A stretch of 64,000 nt of DNA, taken from contig JAIXMF010000006.1 of the NCBI GenBank assembly GCA_025201365.1, positions 620,001-684,000 of the forward strand, read 5' to 3'. This document shows, in pieces, positions 1 to 11,423 of this stretch. The stretch's first letter is position 1; each line of letters opens with the position of its first letter. Below the pieces are notes generated by a model. That model was not told the origin of the DNA. It searched no databases and worked only from the letters and a program-made list of their open reading frames with translations. The position numbers and the translations under genes were made by a program. Source of the stretch: Syncephalis plumigaleata. Lineage: Eukaryota; Zoopagomycota; Zoopagomycetes; Zoopagales; Piptocephalidaceae.

Positions 1-854
1 ATCGAGGCAAATGAGGAAGGCGGCCGACTCTAATCGGTGCAACTCGGCAGCATTATCCGGATGAGCTGCTAGTAAGTGACCACGCTTCTCGGTCCAGGTG
101 TCACGATGTTCCGCGGATAACACGCCAAAGGCTGGATCACCACTGGTTGTACTCGCTTCATCGGATTGTTTGGCCAAATCGTACACGCGATGAAGTTGAG
201 CGAGGATCTCTATCGTGGATAGACGACGACCATCCTCGTGCACCGTGTCAAACGTGTAGAAACGACCGCGACACACTACGGCAATGTGTTGATTCGCATC
301 ATAATCGTACGATTCAGTGTGATCCAGCGGCATGGCAGGGAAGCGACAAGCATTGAACAAGTAGTCGTATTGCGACATACAGAATGGTTGACCACGTACG
401 GCATCCGGTTCTAGGGTACGATCACGGATAAGATCACGGAAATCAAGCATACCGGTGGCGAGGGAGGCCACACGGGTGAGCCAGTCTAACTTGACTCCTC
501 GGGGATCTTGACGGAAACCGAAACCGTAGTTGACATAGAAGCAAACGCTTTCACGATTGGAGAAGTAGGCGCATTCGTTCCACCAGTCGATGAGCCAGGA
601 GGTCTTGCTGGTGGCCGCACGTTCCTCTAGTCTCGCTTGCAATTTGGGACCATCTCCGGTACGGAAAGCCTCCACGGCTCGTTGCGTACGCTCCCATCGC
701 TCTGGCTGACCATCCAACAATGGCTCCACCGAGGCTAGATAACGATTCAACGTATCATTAAGAGCGGGTACCGGCAATTTTGGCATCGTCTCTTGACCAC
801 GATCCATGGGAGCCGTAGTATCGACTGAGGCAGTTTGTTCGTGACGGTTCGTCA
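1..854 (-). CDS. Carnitine O-acyltransferase, N-terminal part (runs off window)
   Basis: Choline/carnitine acyltransferase family enzyme, which moves acetyl or acyl groups between CoA and carnitine for shuttling between peroxisome, cytosol and mitochondrion. The ATG is at 854 and 284 codons read without interruption to the window edge. Visible family blocks are MPKLPVPALNDTLNRYL near residues 24-40 (the usual LPxLPVPxLxxTLxRYLxSVxPLL start), a WWNECAYF block, CRFPAMPLDHTESYDYD, and GVLSAEHRDTW. The catalytic His and C-terminal half lie outside the window. The upstream part of the protein has no clear mitochondrial presequence, so a cytosolic or peroxisomal form is possible, but the C-terminus that would carry a peroxisomal signal is not visible. 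No intron is seen in this part. Family assignment is firm; compartment and acyl specificity are not determined. Confidence 0.92.
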
Positions 855-2897
855 TGGTTGAATGATAAACAAGACAAAGACTGGATGTTGTGCAACAAGT
901 ATCAAATGAAGATAATATCGAGATAGGTTTGTGGTTAGCTAAGCGATAATAAAGATGATAAAACGCTTTTGAATACAAATATCAATAGCTATGCTACTAG
1001 TACTACTAGTATATGATATTGTAAAGGCTCAGCTTAGAATAGAAAGTATATTCTTCTCTAGACCAGATAGAGACAGATAGAGAGAGCACTAATTGTCAAA
1101 CGAAAGTAAAAAACGAATAAAACGTCAGCTAAAACAACGCAAGTGGAATGAAATAGAAAAGAGAAACTTGAAGGCAAAGAGAACTGTTTCGTAGTATAGA
1201 ACGAGTAAACACGACAATAGTGAATAACAGGGAGAGAAAAGATACAACTTGAACAAGTATCAATATAGTAAAAGAAAGAGAAGCAATTTAAACAATATTA
1301 CATCTACACGCTCATTCATTACAAGCATATACAAATAGAGATACTCTCACTTTCTCTTTCTTTCCTAGAGCAGTAGCAATAGTAGCAGTACTAAGGAAAG
1401 GGGTTGCCGAAAAAGATGCCGAAAAGGCAACTACTACACTAGATGTGGCTATTACACCTGTTCCTACTGTTCATACTATGCACATGTTGCTGTTGTTGTT
1501 GTTAAGGAGACAAACAAATTAAGAGGAAATGGAATGAAGAGAGCACGTGTTATTACTACTAATAGTGGTTGTATAACTTCGGCTCGGTAAATAATAACAG
1601 CAATATCGTCATCGAATGTGACATATGAACATACAGACAATAACCACAACAAGAATCGGTTTAATTTGATCTAGTTTGTGACTTACCTGTAATAGTGTTT
1701 TATTCAAAACCAACTGCTGAATAATAGATTCAATCAACAATGACAATATAATGCTTAATGCTATACTATGCCAATGCCAATAATCAAATCAAGTTGAAGA
1801 ATGATAATACCAATGGAATACTAGTAGAATCAATGCCTTATCACAATATGAGAGAGAGTGAGATACTGGCAAGGTTAAAATGATGCACAGTATATAACGC
1901 AATGCTAGTTAGAAAGAGAGTAAGGAATGAGATATAGGAATGCAATAATGGAAACCTATAAATCAATCAATGTCCTAACTAAAGAGTAAGAGTAGAAAGA
2001 AGAGAGAAAGACGTGTGTGTGCAAGCAAGATGAACATCAACGGGGGAAGGGACAAGAATGTAGAGCATATTTATGTGATTGACAGATGTGTGTGTGTGTG
2101 TGTGTGCGTGGTATACAACCATCACCACAATGAATGTGAATCTCTAATAGGTAACATTTATTGAAAGTGTGGTCATGCGAATTCATTCATGATTATTTGA
2201 ACACACCAATATCATCTAGCATAGAGTTTCGTCATCTGACTACTCACGTTCTATTTGTTCAAATATGTATGTATTTCATCACAAGTCCGATTGTTCTAAT
2301 GAATCTACCATTCTAATATAAACTAGAGTAACAAGTGACATTGCTATATTAGTACATGTATTCTATAAGTGAGATTCAACTTGTATTATTATTTATAGAA
2401 CATATATATTATTGTTATTATTAGTTAATCATTACTATCGATATGACTAGATAACATAATACAGGTAATAGGATACACAGTATCATATCATCATCATCAT
2501 CATCATCTAGATGTGATTTAATCGATAACGATAAAGAAGATAGATAGGTGTCTGTCTGTCTGTCTGCATCTTGTAGTGTGGTTGTCGTGTGAAGTCAATG
2601 ACAAGATGTGCTTATTTTGTATTAATGTTGTTTGTGGGGCTAATGGACAATGTGTGGTGTGTGGCGTAAATTCATATGTAACCTGTGCGTTCATCATCAT
2701 CATCTTCATATTCAGCATAGGAAAGGCAATATTATTTTCCCTGACTTGTAACTCAGTTTATTGGCAGTCATGGGAACAATTCAACAGCCAATGAATATCA
2801 TCATTCGTGCTAATGTTCTTTTTGCTGATCCATCAATGCATAGACCCTTGTGACCTGTACAGATCAGATCAGATCAGTACATTCATGCGATATCTTA
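855..2897. other. Gene-poor AT-rich intergenic region with simple repeats
   Basis: I see no convincing gene here. The part next to 854 is the upstream region of the carnitine acyltransferase gene, and the part next to 2898 is the 3' flank of the TMX2-like gene. It holds simple repeats: a TG run near 2086-2106, a CAT run near 2487-2507, TCTG copies near 2550-2566 and AGATC copies near 2861-2877. The short ORFs near 2518-2794 are low-complexity and lack protein-like composition. Confidence 0.6.
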
Positions 2898-4171
2898 TTA
2901 ACCAATGAGTGGTGTACGACTTGATGCGGTTGCACTTGTATGATCAAGGTAACTATCAAGTTCAAATGCTTTTACGACTGAATCCTATATAGATGTATAT
3001 GTACATAGCAATATTAGTAGCCGTATTGATGAATAACAACAATCACAAGTAAAACTTACATAGGATCGATTCCATGCCAATCGAGCTGCTGTACTTACGG
3101 TACGAGATGGTAATCGTGCAGATTCCTTACCATCTCGGTATAACACTATAGTAGGCATTTCTAATGTAGTTGATGTCACATTAATGTTGTACTTGTCGGT
3201 CATCTCTTGACTGAGATCTACATTGACTACAGCTATTGATTTGTAATATCATATCATATCATATAAGAAGGAGATATATAAAACATATTGCTCATCATTA
3301 TCATTATCATCACTTACCAAACTTGAGTTGTTCACTCGCATATCTATTTATAATGAGCATTACTATTACTATTATTACTGCTGCTATTATTGCTACTTAC
3401 TTGAGTGATAATTGAGCGAATGTTGTTTCGAAATATCGACTGGCTGGTGCCCAAATAGCCGCGTACATTACCACTACTGCAGGGGATCTATCCGAACTTG
3501 TACCTGCCTTGTCCGTGGCAGACTCTTGTGGTGTTTTACCCTTACGACGATTTGATGAGGTACTTGCTGTAGCATTACCGGTACTTGTACTTGTACGGGT
3601 ACTTTCTATCAGCGCATCCAATTCTTCGGGAGTTGGCACTGATGTGAGATTGCTATAGCCACGATAGCCAGGTAGTGGTACGAATAGGAAAGTAACTATA
3701 AAGACGCGCGAGTATAATTGATTATTAATCAACATCGATGATTGCTCATGTTCTTGTTCCAATATGCTTACACAGCCAAACAGCCACAAAGATAGCGAGG
3801 GAGATCCATGCCTTGCGTGCATACGCCATATAAGCACCAAGTAGACGAATATTCAGGAGATGGCACTGATACGCTCCTCTGCCGTAGGTGCCGTTCGAAA
3901 CTTGAATAGCGATAGTACAAGGATACCAAGCATCATTTTAACTTCATCCTAATTTATCGCGATAGATATAGATAAATATACAAACATATGTTAAAACGAC
4001 TTAGCTATCCATGTCTCTACACGGCTGTTGTGTTCATACACCTACCTCAAGATCATAGGGTGTACCCTCTACCCAAAAGTAAAGATAAAGACAAAATAAA
4101 ATGCCTGACGACCCATTAACTATGTAATAAGGTCGTAGCAATCGCATACGAATATCTTCAAAGGAAAGCAT
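2898..4171 (-). CDS. TMX2-like thioredoxin-related transmembrane protein
   Basis: ER-type membrane protein with a lumenal or cytosolic thioredoxin-fold domain. Six exons fit: 4171-4046, 3948-3772, 3695-3401, 3343-3318, 3232-3060 and 2984-2898. All have GT-AG borders, and exon 4 is only 26 nt. The order is an N-terminal membrane segment (MLSFEDIRMRLLRPYYIV and on), a second hydrophobic block (ARKAWISLAIFVAVWL), the YRGYSNLT linker, a Ser/Thr-rich insert, then the thioredoxin-like part with MYAAIWAPASRYFETTFAQL, FAVVNVDLSQE and the cis-Pro region LEMPTIVLYRDGKESAR. The active-site CxxC is not present: the equivalent stretch reads WAPASR, as expected for the TMX2 subgroup with its degenerate site. 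Exon 2 changes frame near 3852 between the blocks AEERISAIS and NIRLLGAYMA, where one base appears to be missing. The gene is divergent from the ubiquitin protease at 4712. Confidence 0.8.
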
Positions 4172-4711
4172 GACTACGTGTAAAGTAAGAGCAAACGTTC
4201 CAATATAATCAGTTCAAGGACCGTAACTATCTATCAAGTCAAGAGAGGGACAGATCGTGTCAACAACAATAGTGTGCGCATGCAATATAGAAAGCAGACA
4301 ATGAGAGAAAGAGAGAAGCAATTGGTTAATTCAACAATACTGCAATGATATCAGATTTCTTCTTGAATGTAAACACATGCCAAAGAAAGATGTGCTACGT
4401 GTATAATTACTATAAAAATGCGCTTCTTTCAATCGACTGCATCGTTTTAGTTGTTTGTTTGTTGCCACACAAGCCATTTGTTCCTATTAGCATATACACT
4501 TGCTGTGTATTGCAACGAGTATCTTTCTTGTATTGGTGATCCAGTCTTTTATGTTCCTAGTTCACCTGCTATCACGCCACCACGTTTATCGTGCGAATGA
4601 CTCATATTGAATCAATAACAGAAGAAAAAGTCATCGTATTGATTTCCTTTTGGTTTTCCTTCTTTACTCGATTCCTAGTATTGTATCCATTCCTCGCTTG
4701 AACTCATCACT
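4172..4711. promoter_or_regulatory. Divergent intergenic region between TMX2-like and USP genes
   Basis: A 540-base head-to-head spacer. It should hold the promoters of both genes. No clear TATA box or other named element was recognised, and the small ORF at 4345-4539 has no family features. Confidence 0.4.
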
Positions 4712-7315
4712 ATGCGAAAGAAACACCATCGAGGAGTTGACTGGGTGGGCGAGCTGGTCTTCTGGGGTCAGCTTGGTCTGGCACTCCTAATGCTATTCGC
4801 TCTCTTTTCTCTACCAGGTATGCCGAAGCCGTTCCGTTTTATTCGTCGTATTGTGGTTGGTGTATACCGTGGTATAGCACTACTACTGCAACTAAGCGGT
4901 ATTACACTGCTATACGAGCCATTGACTGCACTACTACGCGGTATATCTAGACTATGCCAACCGTTGAACTTGTCGCTTGTCTCATGCTACTTCCGAGATA
5001 CATGGGACTGGCTAATTGATCAGGTGTACAATCAGGTGCTAAGCGGTAAGTATATCAAGATTGCTCGATTGATTGATAAAGCTTGACGGAGATAGACGGT
5101 ATGAGACGAGTTAACTAATGACAATGTCACTACTCATCTAATCGTATAGGTCGATATCGACATGCACCGATTCGTGGTCTAATAAACACGGGTAATTCGT
5201 GTTTCCTTAACTCTGTACTTCAAGTAAGTCGATTGTTGCATTGATGGACTATAGCTTAATACATGTGTACAGTCTATGGCTGCCTCACCGGCTATGCTAG
5301 AATTCTAAATGAAATGAAACAAGATAATGACACGTCAATCAATGGAAATGCCTATAATGATAAAAGTGCATTACTTGTTGCCAATGTGCTACTGGACACA
5401 CTTGATGGTGAGCACTACATTAGTGAATATCATGCTAGTTAAATGTCTAACAAACTACTGATTAATAGCTATTAATGCACCGCTGGATGGTCCCGCTGCA
5501 TTTAGACCGCGACAACTTACACAATCACTAGCACAGCATCGACGTGTAATCAATCGAGAACAACAGGTAATGAAGATGCTGTATTAGATAGATAGATATA
5601 AGCATATTGATATATACATTGTATTAGGATGCACATGAGTTTTTTCAAATTCTATCAGATACACTAACACAGGAAGCAGCTAAAGTGAACGAACAACGAC
5701 AAGTAATATCACTATTAGATAGTAATGCAATACAACAATTTATTAATGGTGCAACTGTAAGTAGTAAAGGATAGAATACTAATAATGAGGATGATGATAT
5801 TGACAGTCATTGTATACATATGTATGTCTTGCTTAATCATCTAGTTGGTGGGATCAAAGTATCAACGAGTACGAAATCCATTCTCTGGTTTATTAGCCAG
5901 TCGTATATCTTGTGTTGATTGTGGCTACACGGTAATTATAAACAACAACATTGATTTGATTAATAATGACTAGTGGCACTAATGTACATTAATGTAATCA
6001 GGGTCCTATACGTCATTTCTCATTTGATAACCTATCACTTAGTCCACCATTACAGGTAATAGGATGAGTAATTATTTATGGAAACGCACTATTCATACTC
6101 TGTTTATCTCTTTCTTTAATGTAGTTCTCCTGTAGTCTAGCCTATTGTCTTGAGCAATATATTCAAATTGAAACACTAGACGATTTCAGTTGTCGTCGAT
6201 GTAGTCTAGTGGCTACACAAAGACGACTAGCAAAACTTATAGACGGACTGGAGCAAAGTGATGAAATGGCAGTGAAGGAGAAGGCGAGAAATGATTTGAA
6301 CCTAGTGGAGAAAGCATTGGAGACTGACGTTGAACGTGAATTAGTAAGTTACTATTTCCTTTTACTAGATCATACTAATCGATTGATTGACATGTATTTA
6401 CCATTAGCCGAATATCAAATTAGTACGAGCACTTAGTCGACAAACAACGAAACAAGTCATGATTGCTCAGGTGAGTCTAGGATATAACATGATGAATAAA
6501 TATCTCGTTAACCTTCATTATATTGCTATTATTGCTATTCATATATAGCCACCACCTTTACTTTGTCTTCATATTTCACGATCAACATTCTCTTATGCCG
6601 GTGATCTACGTAAAAATGGCTGCTGGGTTCGCTTTCCTATTCATCTTAATCTAGCACCGTATTGTACACATGGTGAGCTATGCTTGGAACCTAAAAAATC
6701 AATATCAGGTATCGATATGCCTATACATGATGATATTGCGAGTGATAGCGAGGATAGTAGTAGTAGTAGCATTCAAACGATTGCGGATGACATGAAACCG
6801 ACTACTCCATTGGAGACAAGTAGCACTGACAATAACCCTAGTTTGACATCATCATCATCATCATTATCATCATCACCTGTATGGTATCGATTACGTAGCG
6901 TGGTCATTCATTATGGTGGACATCATTATGGACATTTTGTAGCATTTCGTCGAGCTACCCTACCAGAAGAGTTGGAGAACAATGAAGACAATGCAGATGC
7001 TAATGGAGAGTATGAGTTGAATACACAACAGCAACAACAGCAATGGATAATGAAGGATGGTTCCGAGTGTCAGATGATGCCATTAGACAAGTGCCCATCG
7101 ATGACGTTCAAAATGAAAATCCCTATTTATTGATCTACGAACGTGATCCCACCTTTGACGCATCTGAAATGGTCGCATCCGAATTGAGTGCAATAACGGA
7201 GAAACAGCTCAAGCAAATGAATAGCACGGTGTTGGCTTCATTAGAGCAGAAGCTATCGCTTGTCTCCGATGAGCATCTTCAACGATTGACACCATCATCT
7301 ATTATTGCTCAATAG
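4712..7315 (+). CDS. Membrane-anchored ubiquitin-specific protease (USP30/Ubp1-like)
   Basis: Cysteine protease that removes ubiquitin from proteins. Exon 1 (4712-5045) encodes a hydrophobic N-terminal anchor (VFWGQLGLALLMLFALFSL, about residues 16-34), which recalls yeast Ubp1 and animal USP30, both membrane-tethered. The Cys box GLINTGNSCFLNSVLQ starts exon 2, QQDAHEFFQIL follows, then a zinc-finger-like pair of CxxC motifs (ISCVDCGYT; FSCRRCSL), and the His box GGHHYGHFVAFRR with the downstream SDD. At least ten exons fit GT-AG rules. The frame slips twice: at 5306 a TAA follows MLEF exactly where LNEMKQDN continues one frame back, and near 7058 between WIMKD and WFRVSDDAIRQV. A Ser-rich and Gln-rich insert separates the two catalytic halves. 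The product ends with a C-terminal helix-rich tail after PYLLIYERD. Confidence 0.87.
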
Positions 7316-7539
7316 TTGACCATGTACATAAACACTCTTAATTACTATAACTCTAAAATCATTGAATAAAATCCCATTAAAATGTATGTATGTAGGATGA
7401 CAAGTCACATAATAATAGTAATAATAGTAATAATGGCAATGACATTGAATCTGTCAACTTGTCCTATTTCAATATGATGTATCGAGTATCGAGTATAAAG
7501 ATAAATAGCAACTAGATTGCACTCAACTCGTGATAACTA

Positions 7540-8053
7540 TTGCTGTTGCTTCTCCTCTTATCATTCAGTGCACAATCGTACATTACAGTTATGTACCACT
7601 TATCTCAGCGTATATTCATTCATCTTTGCCATTGGAGACCATCACCTGTTACAATGATGATTCTAACCATAGAAGGTGCTATTCTCGTTTGGTTTGGATT
7701 CAAGTCGTTCTACCCGCAGAGCTACACATCGCACCATCGTATCACGAGTCAGCGTTCATGTTTAGGTAGCTATTGCGATTCATTCGTAGACATTAATCAT
7801 AATACAATACTAGCTCGATATCAGGTTAATCCATCGCGTGTTTGTCGTTATCATTGCAACTTATGCAACGGCGTGCATTGTCATTGTCATTGCATTGACA
7901 GTCAATGTGCTCATTGTACCGGGCCACATCCTCTATTCGATAGTTTATTGGAATCACCGAATGGTATCTCTATACTGTCGCCGCAACATCAATCCATTAG
8001 TAGAACTGTGGCCACCACACATGTTGATGATGTCAGCTTTCTTTCCTCAATAA
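7540..8053 (+). CDS. Unrecognised candidate membrane protein
   Basis: I do not recognise this. Two overlapping frames look protein-like. The first (from 7540) contains a hydrophobic segment, TIEGAILVWFGF. The second ends at 8053 and starts with a strong membrane helix, RVFVVIIATYATACIVIVIA, followed by WNHRMVSLYCRR and a short tail ending SAFFPQ. A possible intron (about 7758-7810, GT-AG) would remove a stop, and a one-base frame change near 7837 would then join the two halves, as in other genes here. The gene would be tail-to-tail with the J-protein gene. The start codon and exact exons are uncertain, and the region could also be noncoding 3' sequence. Confidence 0.3.
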
Positions 8054-8183
8054 GCTCAGAATAAATATGGTCAATCGTATGGATTGGCTCTTACTATAAT
8101 TTCTTGATTGTGATACGCTGTTTATTTAGGAATTAGAACAATAGTAATACTAAAGAGTATCGATCTACTACATCATGTAGCTG

Positions 8184-9242
8184 TTATACTCGTTGACGAC
8201 GTGTTACCACTCGTTTCATGGTTTCACTGTAGATTTGTGCATGCTCTGGATCTTCCATTAAGCGTAAATTAACCACCGTACGACTAACGCGTTGCTGTAG
8301 TGTATTCAATAGATTAGCAGATGTTGTGCCATCACTACTACTCGCATCGGTATTGGTGATAGGTGCAAACGATTCACGTAGTGCATCGGCCGATTGTCGC
8401 GATATTAACGCAGTGAACGCATTGGCACGAAGCAATTGATCCTTCAACGACAATTCCTCCGCACCATACCTGACCCACATGGGACCGATCTGATTGACCG
8501 CAATAAAGAAACTCATGTAGACTTGGTGCAATATGCCTATTTGCTCTTTAGGCGTGATACTCGGCATGAGACAGCCTAGGAACCAGCCTAGCCATGATTC
8601 CGTCCAAAGACTTTGACTTATCTCGATCACGAGCATAACACATAGGAATAGCCAACGCCAGTAGCTACCAAATTGTATCCTGCCAAATACCGAGAAAAGA
8701 CCCAGTACTATTGTCGTGGCGATGTAGTAGCCTAGCATGCCTGGCAAGCCTGATGTTTGATAATCCTGTCGAGTACGACACGATTGACACTGACGCTGTT
8801 CTATCCCGAAACGATCATAGCCGAAACGACGCACCGGATCACTGAGCGTTTCGTAGGCATCGCGGATCTTGATGAATCTCGTATCGTCACCGGCATTCTT
8901 GTCGGGATGCGCTTGAAGGGAGAGTCGTTTAAAGTTCGTCTTGAGATCTTTCGTGTTGAAGCTGAACGGTGTCAAATTGAGCTCCGCATAATAATTAGCT
9001 GGCAGCTGATGATACGCCTCGACAATCGTGTATGCCAGGTAGGCAAGCACCACTCCCGTGTATATACGTCGATAGTGCACCTTGTAGACAGGATCTTGTT
9101 TCGTGGGACGTGGACGTGTCCTTCCCGAATACGCCAAACGATAGTAGGTGCTCTGCAGAATGCCAGTAACGAACTTGGGTATAACCGCCCATAGTATCAT
9201 GTAAAGATACATGGAGAAGAAACCGCCCTCTGAGGAACTCAT
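8184..9242 (-). CDS. Membrane-anchored J-domain (DnaJ) protein, fungal ER type
   Basis: Single-exon 352-residue Hsp40 co-chaperone anchored in a membrane. Its J domain stimulates an Hsp70 ATPase. Two N-terminal hydrophobic segments (about residues 11-30 and 62-77) flank a basic loop; the J domain follows with the HPD tripeptide at about residues 112-114 and the block YETLSDPVRRFGYDRFG. A CQSCRTRQDY motif and three further membrane segments follow, then a long C-terminal tail rich in Ser/Thr and charged residues. This order matches the fungal family of conserved membrane J-proteins, which is distinct from animal DNAJB12. The start at 9242 is the first ATG and gives the expected hydrophobic N-terminus. 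The gene reads cleanly in one frame and is divergent from the gene at 9425 with 182 bases between. Confidence 0.88.
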   Translation of the reverse strand: MSSSEGGFFSMYLYMILWAVIPKFVTGILQSTYYRLAYSGRTRPRPTKQDPVYKVHYRRIYTGVVLAYLAYTIVEAYHQLPANYYAELNLTPFSFNTKDLKTNFKRLSLQAHPDKNAGDDTRFIKIRDAYETLSDPVRRFGYDRFGIEQRQCQSCRTRQDYQTSGLPGMLGYYIATTIVLGLFSVFGRIQFGSYWRWLFLCVMLVIEISQSLWTESWLGWFLGCLMPSITPKEQIGILHQVYMSFFIAVNQIGPMWVRYGAEELSLKDQLLRANAFTALISRQSADALRESFAPITNTDASSSDGTTSANLLNTLQQRVSRTVVNLRLMEDPEHAQIYSETMKRVVTRRQRV

Positions 9243-9424
9243 ACTGATTGTACACGCATATACGCTTAACTAGCCGCGAATAAGAATGAAGAATAGGAAA
9301 AGTACGAACGAGTAGTAAAGGGAGAGTGAGCGGGTGGTAAACAGGAAACGAATGGCTCGTATATTTCCATTCCTTTTTTATCTTTTATCGCTGTTGTAGC
9401 TTGACTCTACCTGTTCTTTGTATC

Positions 9425-10749
9425 ATGGCCACTAATAATTACGCGGTAGAAGATCTACTAGGTAAACTTGAGACCGATCTTGATCTACTACGCTACCCGT
9501 ACGCACTGACAGACAAGGGTAGGCTATCGAGCAGCTACTATTAGTATTATCACTAGTAATTAACCATAGACGTAACTTTGTTAGTGTTCGTGCAAGCAAT
9601 ATCAAAGCGTATACACCTATCTTCACCTATTTATTGACCGAGTTCTCGCATCCTATTACAGCGTTTCTGGAGAATCAACCAGGACAACCAGATACTGAAC
9701 CATGGACCATCATCATTGATCGAATAAGCCGTTCGCAAGTAATACTGCCTATATTGTTGATTCAGTCTATCGACTATTGCGAGAACAACTGAATGAACCA
9801 CATCCACGACTTACGGAAGCGCAACTCTTTGATAGTACAACATCAGCGGATGAAAAGCTCGACTGGATGATTCATGTACTGCGACTATTCCGATATTGGC
9901 ACAATGATCTTCTACTAGAGAGGAAGAGCAAATTTGAACCGCCATTACAAACGAAAAATGCTAATCAACGCGAAAAGGCATATTCAATCGTGGGATCCAC
10001 TTCGGGGAAGCATCCCAAACAATCATCTTCATTCAATCGTGTATACACAGATGCAATATCGCGTAAACCTATAAAATCAATGGAATTCGAGTATGCACTC
10101 GATACACCAACTGAATCTGCTGCCATCAATGGTGGTGCCACCGGGAAACATCATGAATTCCATAGGCAAACAAGGAGTAAACCCGATTTACCGGATCTTA
10201 TTGGTACATCAACGGAAGTCTGGTCTGACAATAGGCCGCATCTTGACAGCAAAGAGCTTGACCAACTAGTACAAATACAACAAGAGATTCAAACGGTAAT
10301 AGGAAATAATATGTGTTCATTTATCTCATCTAAACTAATCTACATATATATTCTTGTAATAGGAAATACACACACTTATTAGCAAACTGTACAAGTTAGA
10401 ATCGCAACTGACCACGGTGACTGATCACCTAGGGCGATACCAATCAAACAGACCATCTACTTCTAATCGTCATCCAACTGATGTTGACGTGATAAATCGT
10501 ATCCTACCCAAGGATCCCATCATTACTTCTCATAATGTCAAGGACACTAACAAATATAATTCAACCAAGAAAGATGTACTACAAGAGGAGAGAGGACATC
10601 CTTTGTTGCAATACCCATCAAGACATAGAGTGCCACCAGTTTTGAATAATGAGGAGAATACGGCATCGAATGCAGTACGGTTAAATAAGGTTGAGTTTAC
10701 TATGATGATGCGAACATGTAACAATACTAATAATTCAAGTGTAGACTAA
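9425..10749 (+). CDS. Hypothetical protein with C-terminal coiled coil
   Basis: I do not recognise the family. The N-terminal part is helical and hydrophobic in places (AIEQLLLVLSLVINHRRNF; YTPIFTYLLTEFSHP), the middle is LDWMIHVLRLFRYWHNDLLL, and a low-complexity linker leads to a coiled coil (LDQLVQIQQEIQTEIHTLIS) split by a GT-AG intron at about 10296-10360. The C-terminal 100 residues are polar and probably disordered. The frame slips by one missing base near 9522 (after TDKGR) and again near 9762 (before YRLLREQLNEP). The alternative for the second site, a 27-nt intron with GTAATA...CAG, seems too short. The ATG at 9425 has a purine-poor context but is the first in frame. The helical N-terminus plus coiled coil would suit a membrane-tethering or scaffold role, but this is a guess. 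Confidence 0.6.
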
Positions 10750-10768
10750 TCCATTTATTGCATCAACA

Positions 10769-10969
10769 ATGGATGATCCACTTGCAGCGGTGAATGACTG
10801 GCGTAACAATACTTTTCGTAAAAATCACTGGGCTATCGCTGATGACGAGGTGATTTCTTACGTATATTGACTTGTGACTAGCACTGAATAATATAACCTA
10901 CATGAATAGACTATCCATTCTAATCAGCATCATCATCGACGTCGACGTTTACCGGATGCCTACAAATTT
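10769..10969 (+). CDS. Unrecognised short candidate, two exons seen (uncertain)
   Basis: An ATG at 10769 opens MDDPLAAVNDWRNNTF. A GT-AG intron (10850-10909) joins it to an Arg/His-rich second exon ending LPDAYKF at a GTGAGT donor (10969). Further exons downstream, for example 11024-11118 and 11166-11351, can be proposed in frame, but they overlap the candidate on the opposite strand, and only one of the two can be right in full. No domain was recognised. Confidence 0.3.
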
Positions 10970-11287
10970 GTGAGTATCATTCTTCATATCATCATTTGAT
11001 TCTAGTATGCGTAAGGTCATTAACAATATAGCTACTAGACGCTCACGAAGTTCAGGAGTATCCTGTAGATCCCTCATCCACTCATAACAATGGAGTACAC
11101 TATCGTTCCACGCGGGTAAGTTATTCTTGTACATGATTGTCATTTCGTCACTAAATAGATAACAGGATAACACGGCACGATCAAGGCCAAACCGAGCAAG
11201 GAATATGCATTCTAGAGAACAGCAATCGCCTCCGAGTCGGATGACTCCATTAATGCTGTACTCCATAATTTGTCGGCACGGTTCCAT
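10949..11287 (-). CDS. Unrecognised 112-residue candidate on the minus strand
   Basis: An uninterrupted reading frame from an ATG at 11287 (MEPCRQIMEYSINGVIRLGG) to 10949. Its mix of hydrophobic and charged residues is protein-like, for example CYEWMRDLQDTPELRERLVA, and the composition suggests a helical soluble protein. No family was recognised. It is divergent from BORCS6 with 137 bases between starts, which is typical spacing here. It conflicts with extra exons of the plus-strand candidate at 10769. Antisense openness over a real gene is a possible explanation. Confidence 0.35.
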   Translation of the reverse strand: MEPCRQIMEYSINGVIRLGGDCCSLECIFLARFGLDRAVLSCYLFSDEMTIMYKNNLPAWNDSVLHCYEWMRDLQDTPELRERLVAILLMTLRILESNDDMKNDTHKFVGIR

Positions 11288-11423
11288 CGTGGTGGAAGAA
11301 GAAGCGACAACAACCACAGCAACAAGCAAAGAAAGGGATGAAAATGTAACATAATCTTATAAATCATCATCATAGTAATAAACCTTTACTCTTTTTCTCT
11401 TCCTTTCTGTTACCTTCCTCATC

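Noticed and set aside
3840-3862. Antizyme-type +1 frameshift at TCC TGA in the TMX2-like gene
   Set aside because: The downstream membrane block lies in the -1 frame, not the +1 frame, so the antizyme mechanism does not fit.
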